Source of the DNA: Wandonia haliotis
GTDB taxonomy: Bacteria > Bacteroidota > Bacteroidia > Flavobacteriales_D > Crocinitomicaceae
NCBI RefSeq assembly: GCF_039523435.1
Contig: NZ_BAAAFH010000007.1
Span: forward strand, 62,001-126,000
Length of the DNA stretch: 64,000 nt
Direction: 5' to 3'
The position numbers and the translations under genes are program-made. Positions 36,283 through 45,957 of this stretch are shown here, one piece after another (the stretch's first letter is position 1; each line of letters starts with the position of its first letter). Under the pieces are notes generated by a model that was not told the DNA's origin, ran no database searches, and worked only from the letters and a program-made list of their open reading frames with translations.

Positions 36283-39200
36283 CTATTCATTCCAAAATTC
36301 CGCTAACATCTCTGCTTGCGTTAATACCATATCTGCTGCCAATTTCTGCATGTCGGGTGGATAACCATACACACGTAAAAGACGTTTGACTGCTACTTTC
36401 ATCCCTTTCTTTACACTTTCCTTGACCGTCCAGTCGATTGTGGCGTTCTCTTTTACTTTGATAACTAGTTCCCTTGCCAACCTGATTAACACTTCATCTC
36501 CTAAAAGTTGTTTAGCACTGTCATTGGCTGCCACAGCATCATAGAAGGCTAATTCATCTCTGGATAAACCCAATTTATCACCTCTCGCATCGGCTTTCTT
36601 TATCTCTTTTGCTAATTCAATGAATTCCTGAATAATTTCGGCTGATGTAATAAGGTTGTTTTGATATCGTTTAATTGAATTCTCCAACATTTCCATTAAA
36701 GAACGACTTTGAACTACGTTGTGCTTCGAACGAATCTTGATCTCGTCATTCAATAGCTTTTTCAATACTTCCAAAGCAAGGTTCTTGTGCTTCATTCCTT
36801 TCATTTCTTCAAGGAAATTATCGTCCAGTACTGAAATTTCTGGTTTCTTGATTCCTGCTGCATCAAAAATATCAACTACTTGTTCTGATACTAAGGCTTG
36901 ATCAATAACTTGCTTTATGGCAGTTTCCAATTCTGCATCCGATTTACCATTACCACCTTGCGTATCAAACTTTACAATACGGGCTTTTACCGCTTGAAAA
37001 AATGCAATTTCGTCTTTTGCATCCATCGCTTGATCATGCGGTAAGGCAATCGCGAATGCTTTTGAAAGTGCAGTTACTTCTCTGACAAATCGTTGTTTAC
37101 CATTTTCTAACCCAAGTACATGCTCTACAGCCGATAAAATAAGGTCTAACTTCTCTTTGGTTGAAGCTGAAAAGTATTTTTCATAAGCGAATGATTGACC
37201 GTATATTGCTTGATCCTCTGCCGCTAAACTCATTTGGTAATTATCAGTTGCTGCTTTTTCAGTGAAGAATTGGGATACAACTTCCAGTTTTTCCAACATG
37301 AGTTGAACGGCTTTTTCTTGCGCCTCTGCCGGATCTCCTTTTCCGCCACTTTCGGAATAAAAACTTAACGCTTTCTTCAAATCATGCGCTATACCGAAAT
37401 AATCAACGACCAAACCTCCGGGCTTATCTTTGTAAACTCTGTTCACTCGTGCAATTGCCTGCATCAAGTTATGTCCCTTCATTGGTTTGTCAATATACAA
37501 GGTATGCATACTTGGCGCATCAAATCCTGTTAACCACATGTCCCTTACGATCACCAATTGTAACGGATCAGACACATCTTTCATCCGATCGGCTAAATCT
37601 CTGCGTTGTTGTTTTGAGGTATGGTGTTTCATTAATTCCGGACCGTCTGACGAAGATGCAGTCATCACGACTTTTATAGCTCCTTTGGTCAGGTCATCAT
37701 TGTGCCAATGTGGTCTTATTTTTATGATCTCGTTGTACAGGTCAACTGCAATTCTTCGGCTCATGGCTACAATCATTCCTTTTCCCTGTAATCCTCCTGC
37801 ACCATTTCGGGCTTCAAAATGTTGAACAATATCAGCCGCAACAGTTTTTACACGTTGTTCACTTCCGATAATAGCTTCAACCTTTGCCCATTTAGCTTTT
37901 GCACGTTGACTTTCGTCCAATTCGGATGTTTCTAATTCTTCATCCAGTTCGTCAATCAACGCTTTTCCTTCGTCAGAAAGATTAATTTTCGCTAAGCGAC
38001 TTTCGTAATAAATCGGAACAGTCGCACCATCTGTAACGGCTTGACCAATATCATAGATATCCACATAATTCCCGAATACAGCTGGTGTATTGGCATCTGT
38101 TTTCTCTACTGGAGTTCCTGTAAAACCAAGGTAAGTTGCATTGGGTAAAGCATCACGCATGTATTTTGCGAAACCATAGACCAATTTTTGACCGATTACG
38201 TTTCCTTGATCGTCTTTTACATCTATCGATTTCGGCTTAAAACCATATTGTGTTCTATGTGCTTCATCTGCAATAACCACAATATTCTTTCGATCTGATA
38301 ATTCTTCATATACATTTCCTTCTTCGGGTTGGAATTTCTGAATCGTTGTAAAGACAATTCCACCACTTGCCACTTTAAGCAATTCTTTTAGATGCTCTCG
38401 ATCATTTGCCTGTACTGGAACCTGACGCAGCAATTCTTTAGAAGAAGCGAAGGTGTCAAATAACTGATCATCCAAATCATTTCGATCAGTGATAATTAGA
38501 ACCGTAGGATTATTGAGTGAAAGCACCAATTTCCCCGTAAAGAACACCATGGATAGTGATTTTCCACTTCCTTGTGTATGCCAAACAACACCTCCTTTTC
38601 GGTCGCCATCTTCGGCAGTTGCATCCTTTACAGAAAGGATCGCCTTATTGACAGCATAATACTGATGATACGCTGCAATTTTCTTTACGGTAGAAATACT
38701 AGCCACACCATTTTTATCCGTATGTTTTGTTTGTTCGAATACAATGAGATGTTTGATGTAATCCAATAGTGTTGCAGGTAGAAGCATTTCTTTCAACATG
38801 ACTTCTAACTGATTGGTCAGAATGTCTAATACTCCTTTTTCATCCTTCACTTTCCATGTGAGGTAACGAGACATTCCTGCTGATAATGATCCCGCTCTGG
38901 CATCTACACCATCTGAAATAATGCAAATTTCATTGAAGGTAAATAGACTTGGAATGGTTGACTTGTACGTTTGTATCTGTTTATAGGCAGATTGAATAGT
39001 TGCGTTTTCATCTACTGCATTTTTCAATTCCAATAATACAAGAGGCAAACCATTGACAAACAAGATCAGGTCCGGGCGTTTATTTTGATTGTTTTCAATA
39101 ATGGTAAACTGATTCACTACCAATAAATCATTGCTAGACGGATTGTCAAAATCGATCAATTGTACCAAATCACCTCGTTGTTGACCGTCTTTTCTGTATT

Positions 39201-39498
39201 CTACAGGAACACCATTGGTTAAGTAATGGTGAAACTCCTGATTGTTAGCCATTATTTCGGGTGAATGAATACGTACTACTTTTTTGATGGCTTCTTCTTG
39301 CGCATCAAATGGGATAGAAGTATTCAATCGTTGAACCGCTTCCCGTAGTCGATTTTCCAATACTACATCCGAGAAGGAATTGCGTTCGGGTGATTCTCCA
39401 TCTGGTGCAATTGTTGCCCCATGGATATATTTCCAACCGAGGTTTTCCAATTCCTCTATCGCCCAGATTTCTATGTCGTTTTCCGTTATCTTGGTCAT
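36283..39498 (-). CDS. hsdR: Type I restriction enzyme R subunit HsdR
   Basis: 1071 aa, full length. The N-terminal PDDEXK nuclease has Asp143 (RPDLILFVNG) and Glu157-x-Lys159 (LLELKNA). The SF2 motor follows, with Walker A TQGSGKS at 308-314, DEAH at 411-414, GFTGTPV and, further on, the QAIARVNRVYKDKPGG motif VI. The C-terminal helical region should contact the methylase complex. It cuts and translocates unmodified DNA. Last gene of the island operon, 89 bp after the DUF262 gene. It appears intact. Confidence 0.96.
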   Translation of the reverse strand: MTKITENDIEIWAIEELENLGWKYIHGATIAPDGESPERNSFSDVVLENRLREAVQRLNTSIPFDAQEEAIKKVVRIHSPEIMANNQEFHHYLTNGVPVEYRKDGQQRGDLVQLIDFDNPSSNDLLVVNQFTIIENNQNKRPDLILFVNGLPLVLLELKNAVDENATIQSAYKQIQTYKSTIPSLFTFNEICIISDGVDARAGSLSAGMSRYLTWKVKDEKGVLDILTNQLEVMLKEMLLPATLLDYIKHLIVFEQTKHTDKNGVASISTVKKIAAYHQYYAVNKAILSVKDATAEDGDRKGGVVWHTQGSGKSLSMVFFTGKLVLSLNNPTVLIITDRNDLDDQLFDTFASSKELLRQVPVQANDREHLKELLKVASGGIVFTTIQKFQPEEGNVYEELSDRKNIVVIADEAHRTQYGFKPKSIDVKDDQGNVIGQKLVYGFAKYMRDALPNATYLGFTGTPVEKTDANTPAVFGNYVDIYDIGQAVTDGATVPIYYESRLAKINLSDEGKALIDELDEELETSELDESQRAKAKWAKVEAIIGSEQRVKTVAADIVQHFEARNGAGGLQGKGMIVAMSRRIAVDLYNEIIKIRPHWHNDDLTKGAIKVVMTASSSDGPELMKHHTSKQQRRDLADRMKDVSDPLQLVIVRDMWLTGFDAPSMHTLYIDKPMKGHNLMQAIARVNRVYKDKPGGLVVDYFGIAHDLKKALSFYSESGGKGDPAEAQEKAVQLMLEKLEVVSQFFTEKAATDNYQMSLAAEDQAIYGQSFAYEKYFSASTKEKLDLILSAVEHVLGLENGKQRFVREVTALSKAFAIALPHDQAMDAKDEIAFFQAVKARIVKFDTQGGNGKSDAELETAIKQVIDQALVSEQVVDIFDAAGIKKPEISVLDDNFLEEMKGMKHKNLALEVLKKLLNDEIKIRSKHNVVQSRSLMEMLENSIKRYQNNLITSAEIIQEFIELAKEIKKADARGDKLGLSRDELAFYDAVAANDSAKQLLGDEVLIRLARELVIKVKENATIDWTVKESVKKGMKVAVKRLLRVYGYPPDMQKLAADMVLTQAEMLAEFWNE

Positions 39499-39587
39499 AA
39501 TGCGTTCAATTATATCTGATTACTAGCAGATAAACAAAATTATCTGATTTTGGGGAGATAAAATGAAAAATCGGGTTGGAGGAAAAT

Positions 39588-41273
39588 TTAGTTTAACTGC
39601 AATGACCAAATTGACTTGGCCTGCTTAGCCATCCACTTTTGATGTTTAATAATTTCATCCTCGCCCCAGTTCGAATAATCATTAGCAATCTTTTTGGTTG
39701 TAGTGAAAGAACTTGTCAGGAAAACATTCTTTTTAACCGAATACAAAGCATTTTGCAAGTCATTATTCTTTCCTTTTTCCAAAAGGGTCATATTACCAAG
39801 TTTATATCGACAACGATCAACAACTTCATCAGAAACGTCCCAATCATCATTTGGATGCTCCGGTAAGATATGCTCAATAGAATTTTTATCACTAGTAAAA
39901 TCATAATCAACACCAGCAACAATATTTTCAATTCGAGTAAGAATATACTTTATCACTTTCCTATTTCGAGCCGTATTTGTAAATTCTTTATTTGCAAAAT
40001 TAATCTCGAACTCATCATCATTTGGATAAATATCTCCGAAATCTGATTTTCTAAAGCTCTTATTCTCCGCAATGTAGTTTGCAATTTTATTAAAAACGCT
40101 TTCTTGTTCATTTGGGTTCAAACCTCCAATTACATTGTAACGCATATAAATAATTGAACATATTTTCAACACTTTTAGAAAGTCAGCTTCGTTTAAATTG
40201 GAATAAGCAGACATCAACAAAGAGATGGGTTGTTTAGCACCAAAAATACGTAACTCTTCTAAGTGTTTAACAATCTCATTTTTTCCAATCCATAAATCAT
40301 CATTAGGATTCAACAATGCCTTGTAGCTATCTGCTTTTGTTGCCAAATCTCTTAACAAATCGAAAACCTGTTGTTTAGAGTTTATACTTCTCTTAATTGT
40401 TTTAAATAAATCATTTTTTCTGACTGTTTTATTAAAACTATTCCAATAGTAACGCAAAAACTCCGGTAATTTTTCACTTCCTAATTTACTGATAATTTGA
40501 TCCCAGTATATTTCAAGTTGATTAAAATCTTCGTTGTGCGCACCAGATGGGTCAGCATCTACTGTTGAAAACAAATAGTTCTTTAATAAATCTGAAGATG
40601 ATAATTGCACACCTCTTGCGTTTAATGTTTCAAACACTTTGTAGGCATTCAATTCATCACCAACTGTAATAACTGTAAAAAACAATTTATCCACAATTTT
40701 GTCAATGAAACCAACTAATTCTTCTCCACTTTTGAAGCGATTGGATACTTTCTTGTAATACCATTCAAAACATGCACGCATCAACTTTTCAGACGCATTC
40801 GTATTTCGCTGTGGGATATGCCCCATGGGTACAATATATGCCCGATAAAAATTATCGTTGTTCCGATTAAGTTTTAGTTTGTTCTTAGGCACAAGTGTAA
40901 CAGGGTCTAGATAACCGATATAACTATTTTGGAGTTGTTCCCTGCGTAGTTTGTTTTTATCAGCATCTATACCATTTTCCTCTAGTTCTTTCAATCGTTT
41001 AAGAACAGAAATAATCAGTAAAGACATAGTAGTGATGCGTTGTTGGCCATCAATGATTTTATGTTCTTTTTGATCAGAAGTTTGAAGAACAAGATACCCC
41101 ATGTAGTGAGCATTTTCCTTATCCGTATATAAATCTTCCAAATCTTGCCAAAGATCATCCCAATGTTCCGATTCCCAAGAGTAATCACGCTGAAACTTAG
41201 GAATAACATACGTTAAACCATTTCCTAGTATTTTGCGAAAGGTAAGTGTTGAAGTATCTTTTATTCCCTCCAT
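39588..41273 (-). CDS. DUF262-DUF1524 protein (GmrSD-like)
   Basis: 561 aa from the ATG at 41273; the open frame reaches a TTG at 41294. The N-terminal DUF262 domain has the family motifs PKFQRDYSWE (about 25-34) and IIDGQQRITTMSLL (about 73-86), a ParB-like fold that uses nucleotide. The C-terminal DUF1524 domain (about 450-555) has IEHILPEHPNDDWD and YKLGNMTLLEKGKNNDLQN, a His-Me finger nuclease signature. The same pair forms GmrSD type IV enzymes, which cut glucosylated hydroxymethylcytosine DNA. Here it sits inside a type I locus, upstream of hsdR, which suggests a second, modification-dependent layer. Confidence 0.85.
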   Translation of the reverse strand: MEGIKDTSTLTFRKILGNGLTYVIPKFQRDYSWESEHWDDLWQDLEDLYTDKENAHYMGYLVLQTSDQKEHKIIDGQQRITTMSLLIISVLKRLKELEENGIDADKNKLRREQLQNSYIGYLDPVTLVPKNKLKLNRNNDNFYRAYIVPMGHIPQRNTNASEKLMRACFEWYYKKVSNRFKSGEELVGFIDKIVDKLFFTVITVGDELNAYKVFETLNARGVQLSSSDLLKNYLFSTVDADPSGAHNEDFNQLEIYWDQIISKLGSEKLPEFLRYYWNSFNKTVRKNDLFKTIKRSINSKQQVFDLLRDLATKADSYKALLNPNDDLWIGKNEIVKHLEELRIFGAKQPISLLMSAYSNLNEADFLKVLKICSIIYMRYNVIGGLNPNEQESVFNKIANYIAENKSFRKSDFGDIYPNDDEFEINFANKEFTNTARNRKVIKYILTRIENIVAGVDYDFTSDKNSIEHILPEHPNDDWDVSDEVVDRCRYKLGNMTLLEKGKNNDLQNALYSVKKNVFLTSSFTTTKKIANDYSNWGEDEIIKHQKWMAKQAKSIWSLQLN

Positions 41274-41304
41274 GAGCTTCTTAATTTGCAACAAAGTTCG
41301 CTAT

Positions 41305-41409
41305 TTATTCTTTTATTTTCAATTTCCTACGAAGATCACAAGCTTTAAAATGACCTTTTGCAGAATAGATGGTTTCTTCTCCAAGTTTTTGTAGTAGTTC
41401 TCTTTGCAT
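41305..41409 (-). CDS. 34-aa small ORF in the island operon
   Basis: ATG at 41409, TAA at 41307-41305, fitting neatly between the GIY-YIG gene (17 bp) and the DUF262 gene (31 bp) on the same strand. The protein MQRELLQKLGEETIYSAKGH continues with FKACDLRRKLKIKE. The segment ETIYSAKGHFKACDLRRK recalls the N-terminal helix of SLATT membrane effectors, but the two membrane helices are missing, so it could be the remnant of a lost gene. It may also be a real small protein or chance. Confidence 0.35.
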   Translation of the reverse strand: MQRELLQKLGEETIYSAKGHFKACDLRRKLKIKE

Positions 41410-41426
41410 AAACTATTATCTCTTTT

Positions 41427-41870
41427 TCAATAACTCTTATTCCATGGTGGTAATTCTCCAAAAGTGTCAAAATATCTCTGAATCAATAACGCTTCTACAT
41501 ATCCGGGTAAATCTTGATGGTTTTCATCAAACGTAACAAACCAATAGATGTCCAGCGCATCAATGTTTTCTTCGTCTATTTTTTGCTTAAAAAAATCTTG
41601 TCGTTTTATATCTTTTTCCTGTTTATCATTTCGACCCAGCTCAATACAAGTATTCAATCTTTTTCGGAGAAGTTGATTTTTGAAATCTCCATTTTGTTCA
41701 ATGGTTCCCGACTTCCCGATATAAACCAAATCAATTTTACCTTTAGCCAATCGTAGGATGTAATAAACGCCCGGTAACTCAGGTACATCTTTAGAAACCT
41801 GTGAAAGCACACCTCCTTTTTCAAAAAAGAAATGACCGTTATTTTGATATTTATTCAGTTCGTCAAACAT
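41427..41870 (-). CDS. GIY-YIG-type nuclease encoded in the hsd operon
   Basis: 147 aa. GIY-YIG core: GVYYI at 34-38, VYIG at 49-52 (YIGKSG), Arg69-Lys-Arg71 on the following helix, catalytic Glu126 in GYVEALLIQRYF and the closing Asn144 in PPWNKSY. The whole protein is little more than the nuclease domain, with a short N-terminal extension. It overlaps the end of hsdS by 8 bp, so it is made together with the specificity subunit. GIY-YIG nucleases are known in restriction (Hpy188I, Eco29kI) and repair, but are not a standard part of type I systems. Confidence 0.75.
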   Translation of the reverse strand: MFDELNKYQNNGHFFFEKGGVLSQVSKDVPELPGVYYILRLAKGKIDLVYIGKSGTIEQNGDFKNQLLRKRLNTCIELGRNDKQEKDIKRQDFFKQKIDEENIDALDIYWFVTFDENHQDLPGYVEALLIQRYFDTFGELPPWNKSY

Positions 41871-43164
41871 TTTTTAAGGCTTCTTGGTTTATTGTTAACT
41901 CACCACTCATCAACTTTGGTAATAAGGTATCTCGCAATTGGGTGAGCGATTGGATTTCTTTGGTATTGTTTTCTATTGATTTAAAAATCGGCTTAATAAT
42001 GTCGTCAAATTCAGAATGCACGCACTTAGATGCCAGTAAAACCTCAATATTCCGAAAATCAGTCTTACTAATCTCAGGAAATGTACTACCTGAAGCTAGA
42101 TTATGAACTGTTTTGAGTTTTGACTTTAACCAATTATATAAGTAGTAGATTGATAAACTATCATTGGGAATTAAAGTAATGAATCCTTGGTTCGTACAGG
42201 CTGTATGAGTATTGATTGTTAATTCGCCTACTGTAGCTCTACTTGTCATTAGTAAGGAATATGCAGGAAAGAGTTTAGCTGAACTCTTTTGCAATCCCAA
42301 TTTGGTGATTTTCTTGGCAGAACCATTGGAATACATACTCTTTTCCTTAGTTAAATCTGTGGGTGAATACCATAATACCTCACCGTCCTCCCAAAAAGTT
42401 GGTTCTGTCGTTGAAGGTGTGCCTCCACCAATAGTTTCAATATTCTCTCCAATAGTTGATAATTGCCACCCCTCCGGAATTTCACCCATCCCGATAGATG
42501 TCGGGACACTATCGATCATTTTTCCTCCAGAGCTTTTATAAGGCTGTCCGTTTTCATTAGGGAATTCAAACTCCACAAACCATCTTTTAAATAGCGTTTG
42601 TGCTAGTTCTTCTAGGGTTTGGTTTTGTTGGCGAAGGAGATTAACCTTTTGATCAAGGTTGGAGAGAGTTTTGGCTATTTGCTTCTGTTCCTCAATTTCA
42701 GGGATTTCAATCCTCATTCCTTTTAATCCAACAATAGTAAGAGCCTTTTGAGCTGACCCTATCATCATATTGTTTAGCTGAAATTGACCAATTCTAGAAT
42801 TAAGAAAGTATAACAAAAAAGTGGAGTCTAAGTCTTTTGTGAAATTTCTGATCCAAATTAGATTTCCATCTTTGAAATAAAAATCTCCATCACCACTAAC
42901 TAAATAAGGTATCCCTGCTCTTTCACCAACAGCCGCGATGAGTATATCACCATCTATTGGAGCGCCATATTTATCTTTTATTGAATCATATTTATCTTTT
43001 GATATAAAAAGAGGATTAGATATTGGCTGACCTAAGGCTCTTTCAATTGCTTCTTTTGATCTATAAAATGGAATTCCTTCCGATACGTAATCAGCGGCAA
43101 AAATCCTTTTACTAGACAAAATATCAGCATTATTTCCTAGTTCAATTTCCTTCCACTCACTCAT
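41863..43164 (-). CDS. hsdS: Type I restriction specificity subunit HsdS
   Basis: 433 aa with the usual two target-recognition domains (about 1-150 and 225-385) separated by a helical spacer (EEQKQIAKTLSNLDQKVNLL near 160-180) and closed by a second helix (LTQLRDTLLPKLMSGELTI near 408-428). The TRDs end in LKGMRIEIPEIEEQ and FRNIEVLL. It sets the bipartite target of the methylase and nuclease complex; the sequence recognised cannot be predicted here. Its ATG overlaps the TGA of the 55-aa ORF (ATGA), and its end overlaps the GIY-YIG gene. Confidence 0.94.
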   Translation of the reverse strand: MSEWKEIELGNNADILSSKRIFAADYVSEGIPFYRSKEAIERALGQPISNPLFISKDKYDSIKDKYGAPIDGDILIAAVGERAGIPYLVSGDGDFYFKDGNLIWIRNFTKDLDSTFLLYFLNSRIGQFQLNNMMIGSAQKALTIVGLKGMRIEIPEIEEQKQIAKTLSNLDQKVNLLRQQNQTLEELAQTLFKRWFVEFEFPNENGQPYKSSGGKMIDSVPTSIGMGEIPEGWQLSTIGENIETIGGGTPSTTEPTFWEDGEVLWYSPTDLTKEKSMYSNGSAKKITKLGLQKSSAKLFPAYSLLMTSRATVGELTINTHTACTNQGFITLIPNDSLSIYYLYNWLKSKLKTVHNLASGSTFPEISKTDFRNIEVLLASKCVHSEFDDIIKPIFKSIENNTKEIQSLTQLRDTLLPKLMSGELTINQEALKNV

Positions 43165-43328
43165 ACCCCTGCAATATTGATTGTTAATTGCGCAACAACT
43201 TGTTGTGCAAATGCAACTTTTCTGTCCTTTACCCTCTCATTTACTTTTCGTATATGCGATAGCTGAAATAAAATAAACCCTTTAAAATCAGTGGTTTTGG
43301 CTATTTTATTTAAAAATTTATTTTTCAT
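43161..43328 (-). CDS. 55-aa small protein coupled to hsdS
   Basis: ATG at 43328, 9 bp after the yhcG-like stop; the TGA (43163-43161) overlaps the hsdS ATG by 4 bp. The position and the ATGA junction, the same as at hsdM/yhcG, argue for a translated gene. The protein is basic, begins MKNKFLNKIAKTTDFKGFIL, continues with FQLSHIRKVNERVKDRKVAF and ends AQQVVAQLTINIAGV. No family recognised; no signal or membrane segment. It could be a translational coupler, an adaptor to the R-M complex or an inhibitor. Confidence 0.6.
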   Translation of the reverse strand: MKNKFLNKIAKTTDFKGFILFQLSHIRKVNERVKDRKVAFAQQVVAQLTINIAGV

Positions 43329-43337
43329 TTATTTTTT

Positions 43338-44438
43338 TTAGTCCTCCAATTTTCTTTTCTCCTCCTGTAAGAACAGTTTTAATTCATCCGGGCTTGGCAA
43401 GACCGTTTGATAAGTGCTTACAAATAGGTTTTGATCCATCCCACCTAAAGCATACTCTACCAATTCATCGTTTTTATTCGTGCATAGTAAAATTCCAATG
43501 GGTGGGTTATCCGTACTCTCTTGAATGTTTTGCTTGAAATATTGTAGATAAGTATTCAATTGTCCGACATGAGTATGATTAAATCCATCTATTTTTAACT
43601 CAATTAAAACATGACATTTTAATATTCGGTGGTAAAAAACTAGATCAATAAAAAAATATTCTCCCCCAATGACGATTCGCTTTTGTTGCGCTTCAAAACA
43701 AAAGCCATGTCCCAATTCCAACATGAAGTTTTTTAAATCTGCAAGCAAGGCATCTTCCAATTCAGATTCGGAACCTAAAGTTGTATCCGATAACCCCAAG
43801 AAGTCAAATACATACGGTGTTTTTACAATTCCCGCTTGAGTTTGTATGTCTTTGCGATCTTGCAAGCTAGCTAAGACTTTTTCTTTATCACTTGCAGCAA
43901 CGGTACGTTCGTACGCCAAGCTATCTATTTGCCTTTTGAGTTCGCGTACCGAGAGTGTAGATTTAATCACTTGAATTTCATAGAATTGTCGCTTATCCGC
44001 ATCTTCTATTCTTAACAACTCAACAAAATGAGAAAACGATAAATTTTCGATTAATTGAATCGTAGGAACTGCTCTATCTGCAATGTTTTTGTTCTTATTA
44101 GTTAATGATGCAGACACTGTCTGCACTGTTTCCTTTGGTAACACGGATAATGCAGACAGTGTCTGCACAATTTGTGGGTACGTATTGTAAAATTGTTTGA
44201 ATAACTTCAGATTTCGGGCTGAAAGTCCTTTTTGATCAATTCTTTCTGCCAATTTTTCTTCCAATTTACTACCGTATTCTGCTTTATCCGCACCATTTTG
44301 TTCGTACTCTACAATGTATGCGCCAATCAGCCAATTTCTTACAGTTAACAGTTTGTCAATGGACTTAACTGCTTCCTGCTGAAATTGAACGTTAGTTTCA
44401 CTAATTCGGGAAATTAAAAGAGAAAAATTCAAACTCAT
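43338..44438 (-). CDS. DUF1016/YhcG-type PDDEXK nuclease
   Basis: 366 aa. An N-terminal helical DUF1016 domain (about 1-170: [40 protein letters not shown]) is joined to a C-terminal PDDEXK nuclease domain, with Asp265 in [10 protein letters not shown] and Glu280-x-Lys282 in [11 protein letters not shown]. Genes of this family are frequently found inside type I R-M loci; their precise task is not established, though a DNA-cleaving accessory role is inferred from the intact active site. The start overlaps the hsdM stop by 4 bp. Two near-identical 17-bp palindromes lie within the coding DNA at 44109 and 44151. Confidence 0.88.
   Translation of the reverse strand: MSLNFSLLISRISETNVQFQQEAVKSIDKLLTVRNWLIGAYIVEYEQNGADKAEYGSKLEEKLAERIDQKGLSARNLKLFKQFYNTYPQIVQTLSALSVLPKETVQTVSASLTNKNKNIADRAVPTIQLIENLSFSHFVELLRIEDADKRQFYEIQVIKSTLSVRELKRQIDSLAYERTVAASDKEKVLASLQDRKDIQTQAGIVKTPYVFDFLGLSDTTLGSESELEDALLADLKNFMLELGHGFCFEAQQKRIVIGGEYFFIDLVFYHRILKCHVLIELKIDGFNHTHVGQLNTYLQYFKQNIQESTDNPPIGILLCTNKNDELVEYALGGMDQNLFVSTYQTVLPSPDELKLFLQEEKRKLED
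44109..44167. repeat. Twin 17-bp palindromes inside the DUF1016 gene
   Basis: TGCAGACACTGTCTGCA at 44109-44125 and TGCAGACAGTGTCTGCA at 44151-44167, each a 7+3+7 dyad, 42 bp apart, differing only in the central three bases. They encode the repeated peptide VQTLSA/VQTVSA. Confidence 0.7.
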
Positions 44439-45955
44439 AACTCAATTCCAATTTTAGCCAGTTGGGTTTTTATTTCCTGATCAAGTTCCTGAGCAGTATG
44501 CATTTGAGTTTTAAGGTCAGATGTCAACTTTTCGATTTTCTCTTCAAACGGAACTCCGTCATCTTCTTCATCTGGTATTCCAACATAGCGACCCGGAGTT
44601 AAAACAAACTTGTGCTTTTGAATATCTTCAATTGTAGCAGATTTACAGAATCCTTTTATATCTTCATAATCTGTTTCTTTCAGCCAGTTATGATAGGTGT
44701 CCGCTACCTGAGCAACATCCTCAACTGCAAATACACGATTCTTTCGGTCGATCATGTATCCCAATTCAGAAGCATCAATAAACAGTACTTCACTGTTTCG
44801 TTGTTTCTTTCCTCTACGCAAGAACCACAAGCAAGCCGGAATACCGGTGTTAAAGAATAATGCTTTTGGGAGCATCACGATACATTCCACCAAATCAGCT
44901 TCAACTAAACGCTGACGAATTTCACCTTCACCCCCGGTATTCGAACTCAATGAACCATTCGCTAATACAAAACCAGCTCGTCCTTGAGGGGCTAAATGAT
45001 ACAAGAAGTGCTGTACCCAACCAAAGTTGGCATTTCCTTTCGGAGGTATTCCGTACTGCCAACGTGCATCATCTTGCAATAACTCACCACTCCAGTCACT
45101 TACATTAAATGGAGGATTGGCAATGATATAATCCGCTTTTAAATCCTTGTGCGCATCATTCAAAAATGAACCTTCGGTATTCCATTTAATGTTTGATCCA
45201 TCAATTCCACGAATCGCGAGGTTCATTCGGCACAATCGGTAAGTTGTCTGGTTACTCTCCTGTCCGTAAACCGAAATATCATCCAATCTTCCTTGGTGAC
45301 TTTCTATAAACTTCTCCGACATTACAAACATTCCTCCCGAACCACAGCATGGATCATACACTCGCCCCTGATAGGGTTCAAGCATTTCAACCAAAAGTTT
45401 TACAATACTGTCAGGTGTGTAGAATTGTCCTCCTTTTTGTCCTTCTGCCAAGGCAAATTGACCAAGAAAATACTCATACACTCGCCCCAAAACATCTTTG
45501 CTTTTTGCTTCTGCATTTCCAATGGTAATGGTTGCAATGGTATCGATTAATCCACCCAAACTTTGCGTATCTAAATTTTGTCGTCCATACACTTTCGGAA
45601 GGATTCCTTTGAGAACGGCATTTTTCGCCTCAATGGCATCCATGGCATCATCAATATCTTTCCCGATAGAAGGTAATTTTGCTCTACTTTGAATATACGA
45701 CCAACGAGCAGTTTCCGGAACAAAAAACACGTTTTCTGCACCGTATTCATCCGGATCTTCGGGATCAGCACCTGCGTATTCGCCTTTTCCTTCCTTTAGT
45801 TTAGTATAAAGCTCTTCAAATGAATCGGAAATGTATTTCAGGAAAATCAACCCCAACACTACATGTTTGTATTCGGCAGCATCTATATTTTTACGGAGCT
45901 TATCAGCCGTTTTCCAGAGTTTCTGTTCCAAGCTTTCTTCTTTCGTTTTCGCCAT
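44435..45955 (-). CDS. hsdM: Type I restriction methylase subunit HsdM
   Basis: 506 aa N6-adenine methyltransferase. The N-terminal HsdM_N helical domain (1-140) has [18 protein letters not shown]. The SAM-binding motif DPCCGSGG is at 201-208 and the catalytic NPPF at 280-283 ([14 protein letters not shown]). With HsdS it modifies the target sequence and protects host DNA. It starts 2 bp after the XRE regulator stop and overlaps the next gene by 4 bp. Confidence 0.96.
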   Translation of the reverse strand: MAKTKEESLEQKLWKTADKLRKNIDAAEYKHVVLGLIFLKYISDSFEELYTKLKEGKGEYAGADPEDPDEYGAENVFFVPETARWSYIQSRAKLPSIGKDIDDAMDAIEAKNAVLKGILPKVYGRQNLDTQSLGGLIDTIATITIGNAEAKSKDVLGRVYEYFLGQFALAEGQKGGQFYTPDSIVKLLVEMLEPYQGRVYDPCCGSGGMFVMSEKFIESHQGRLDDISVYGQESNQTTYRLCRMNLAIRGIDGSNIKWNTEGSFLNDAHKDLKADYIIANPPFNVSDWSGELLQDDARWQYGIPPKGNANFGWVQHFLYHLAPQGRAGFVLANGSLSSNTGGEGEIRQRLVEADLVECIVMLPKALFFNTGIPACLWFLRRGKKQRNSEVLFIDASELGYMIDRKNRVFAVEDVAQVADTYHNWLKETDYEDIKGFCKSATIEDIQKHKFVLTPGRYVGIPDEEDDGVPFEEKIEKLTSDLKTQMHTAQELDQEIKTQLAKIGIEL

Positions 45956-45957
45956 AT

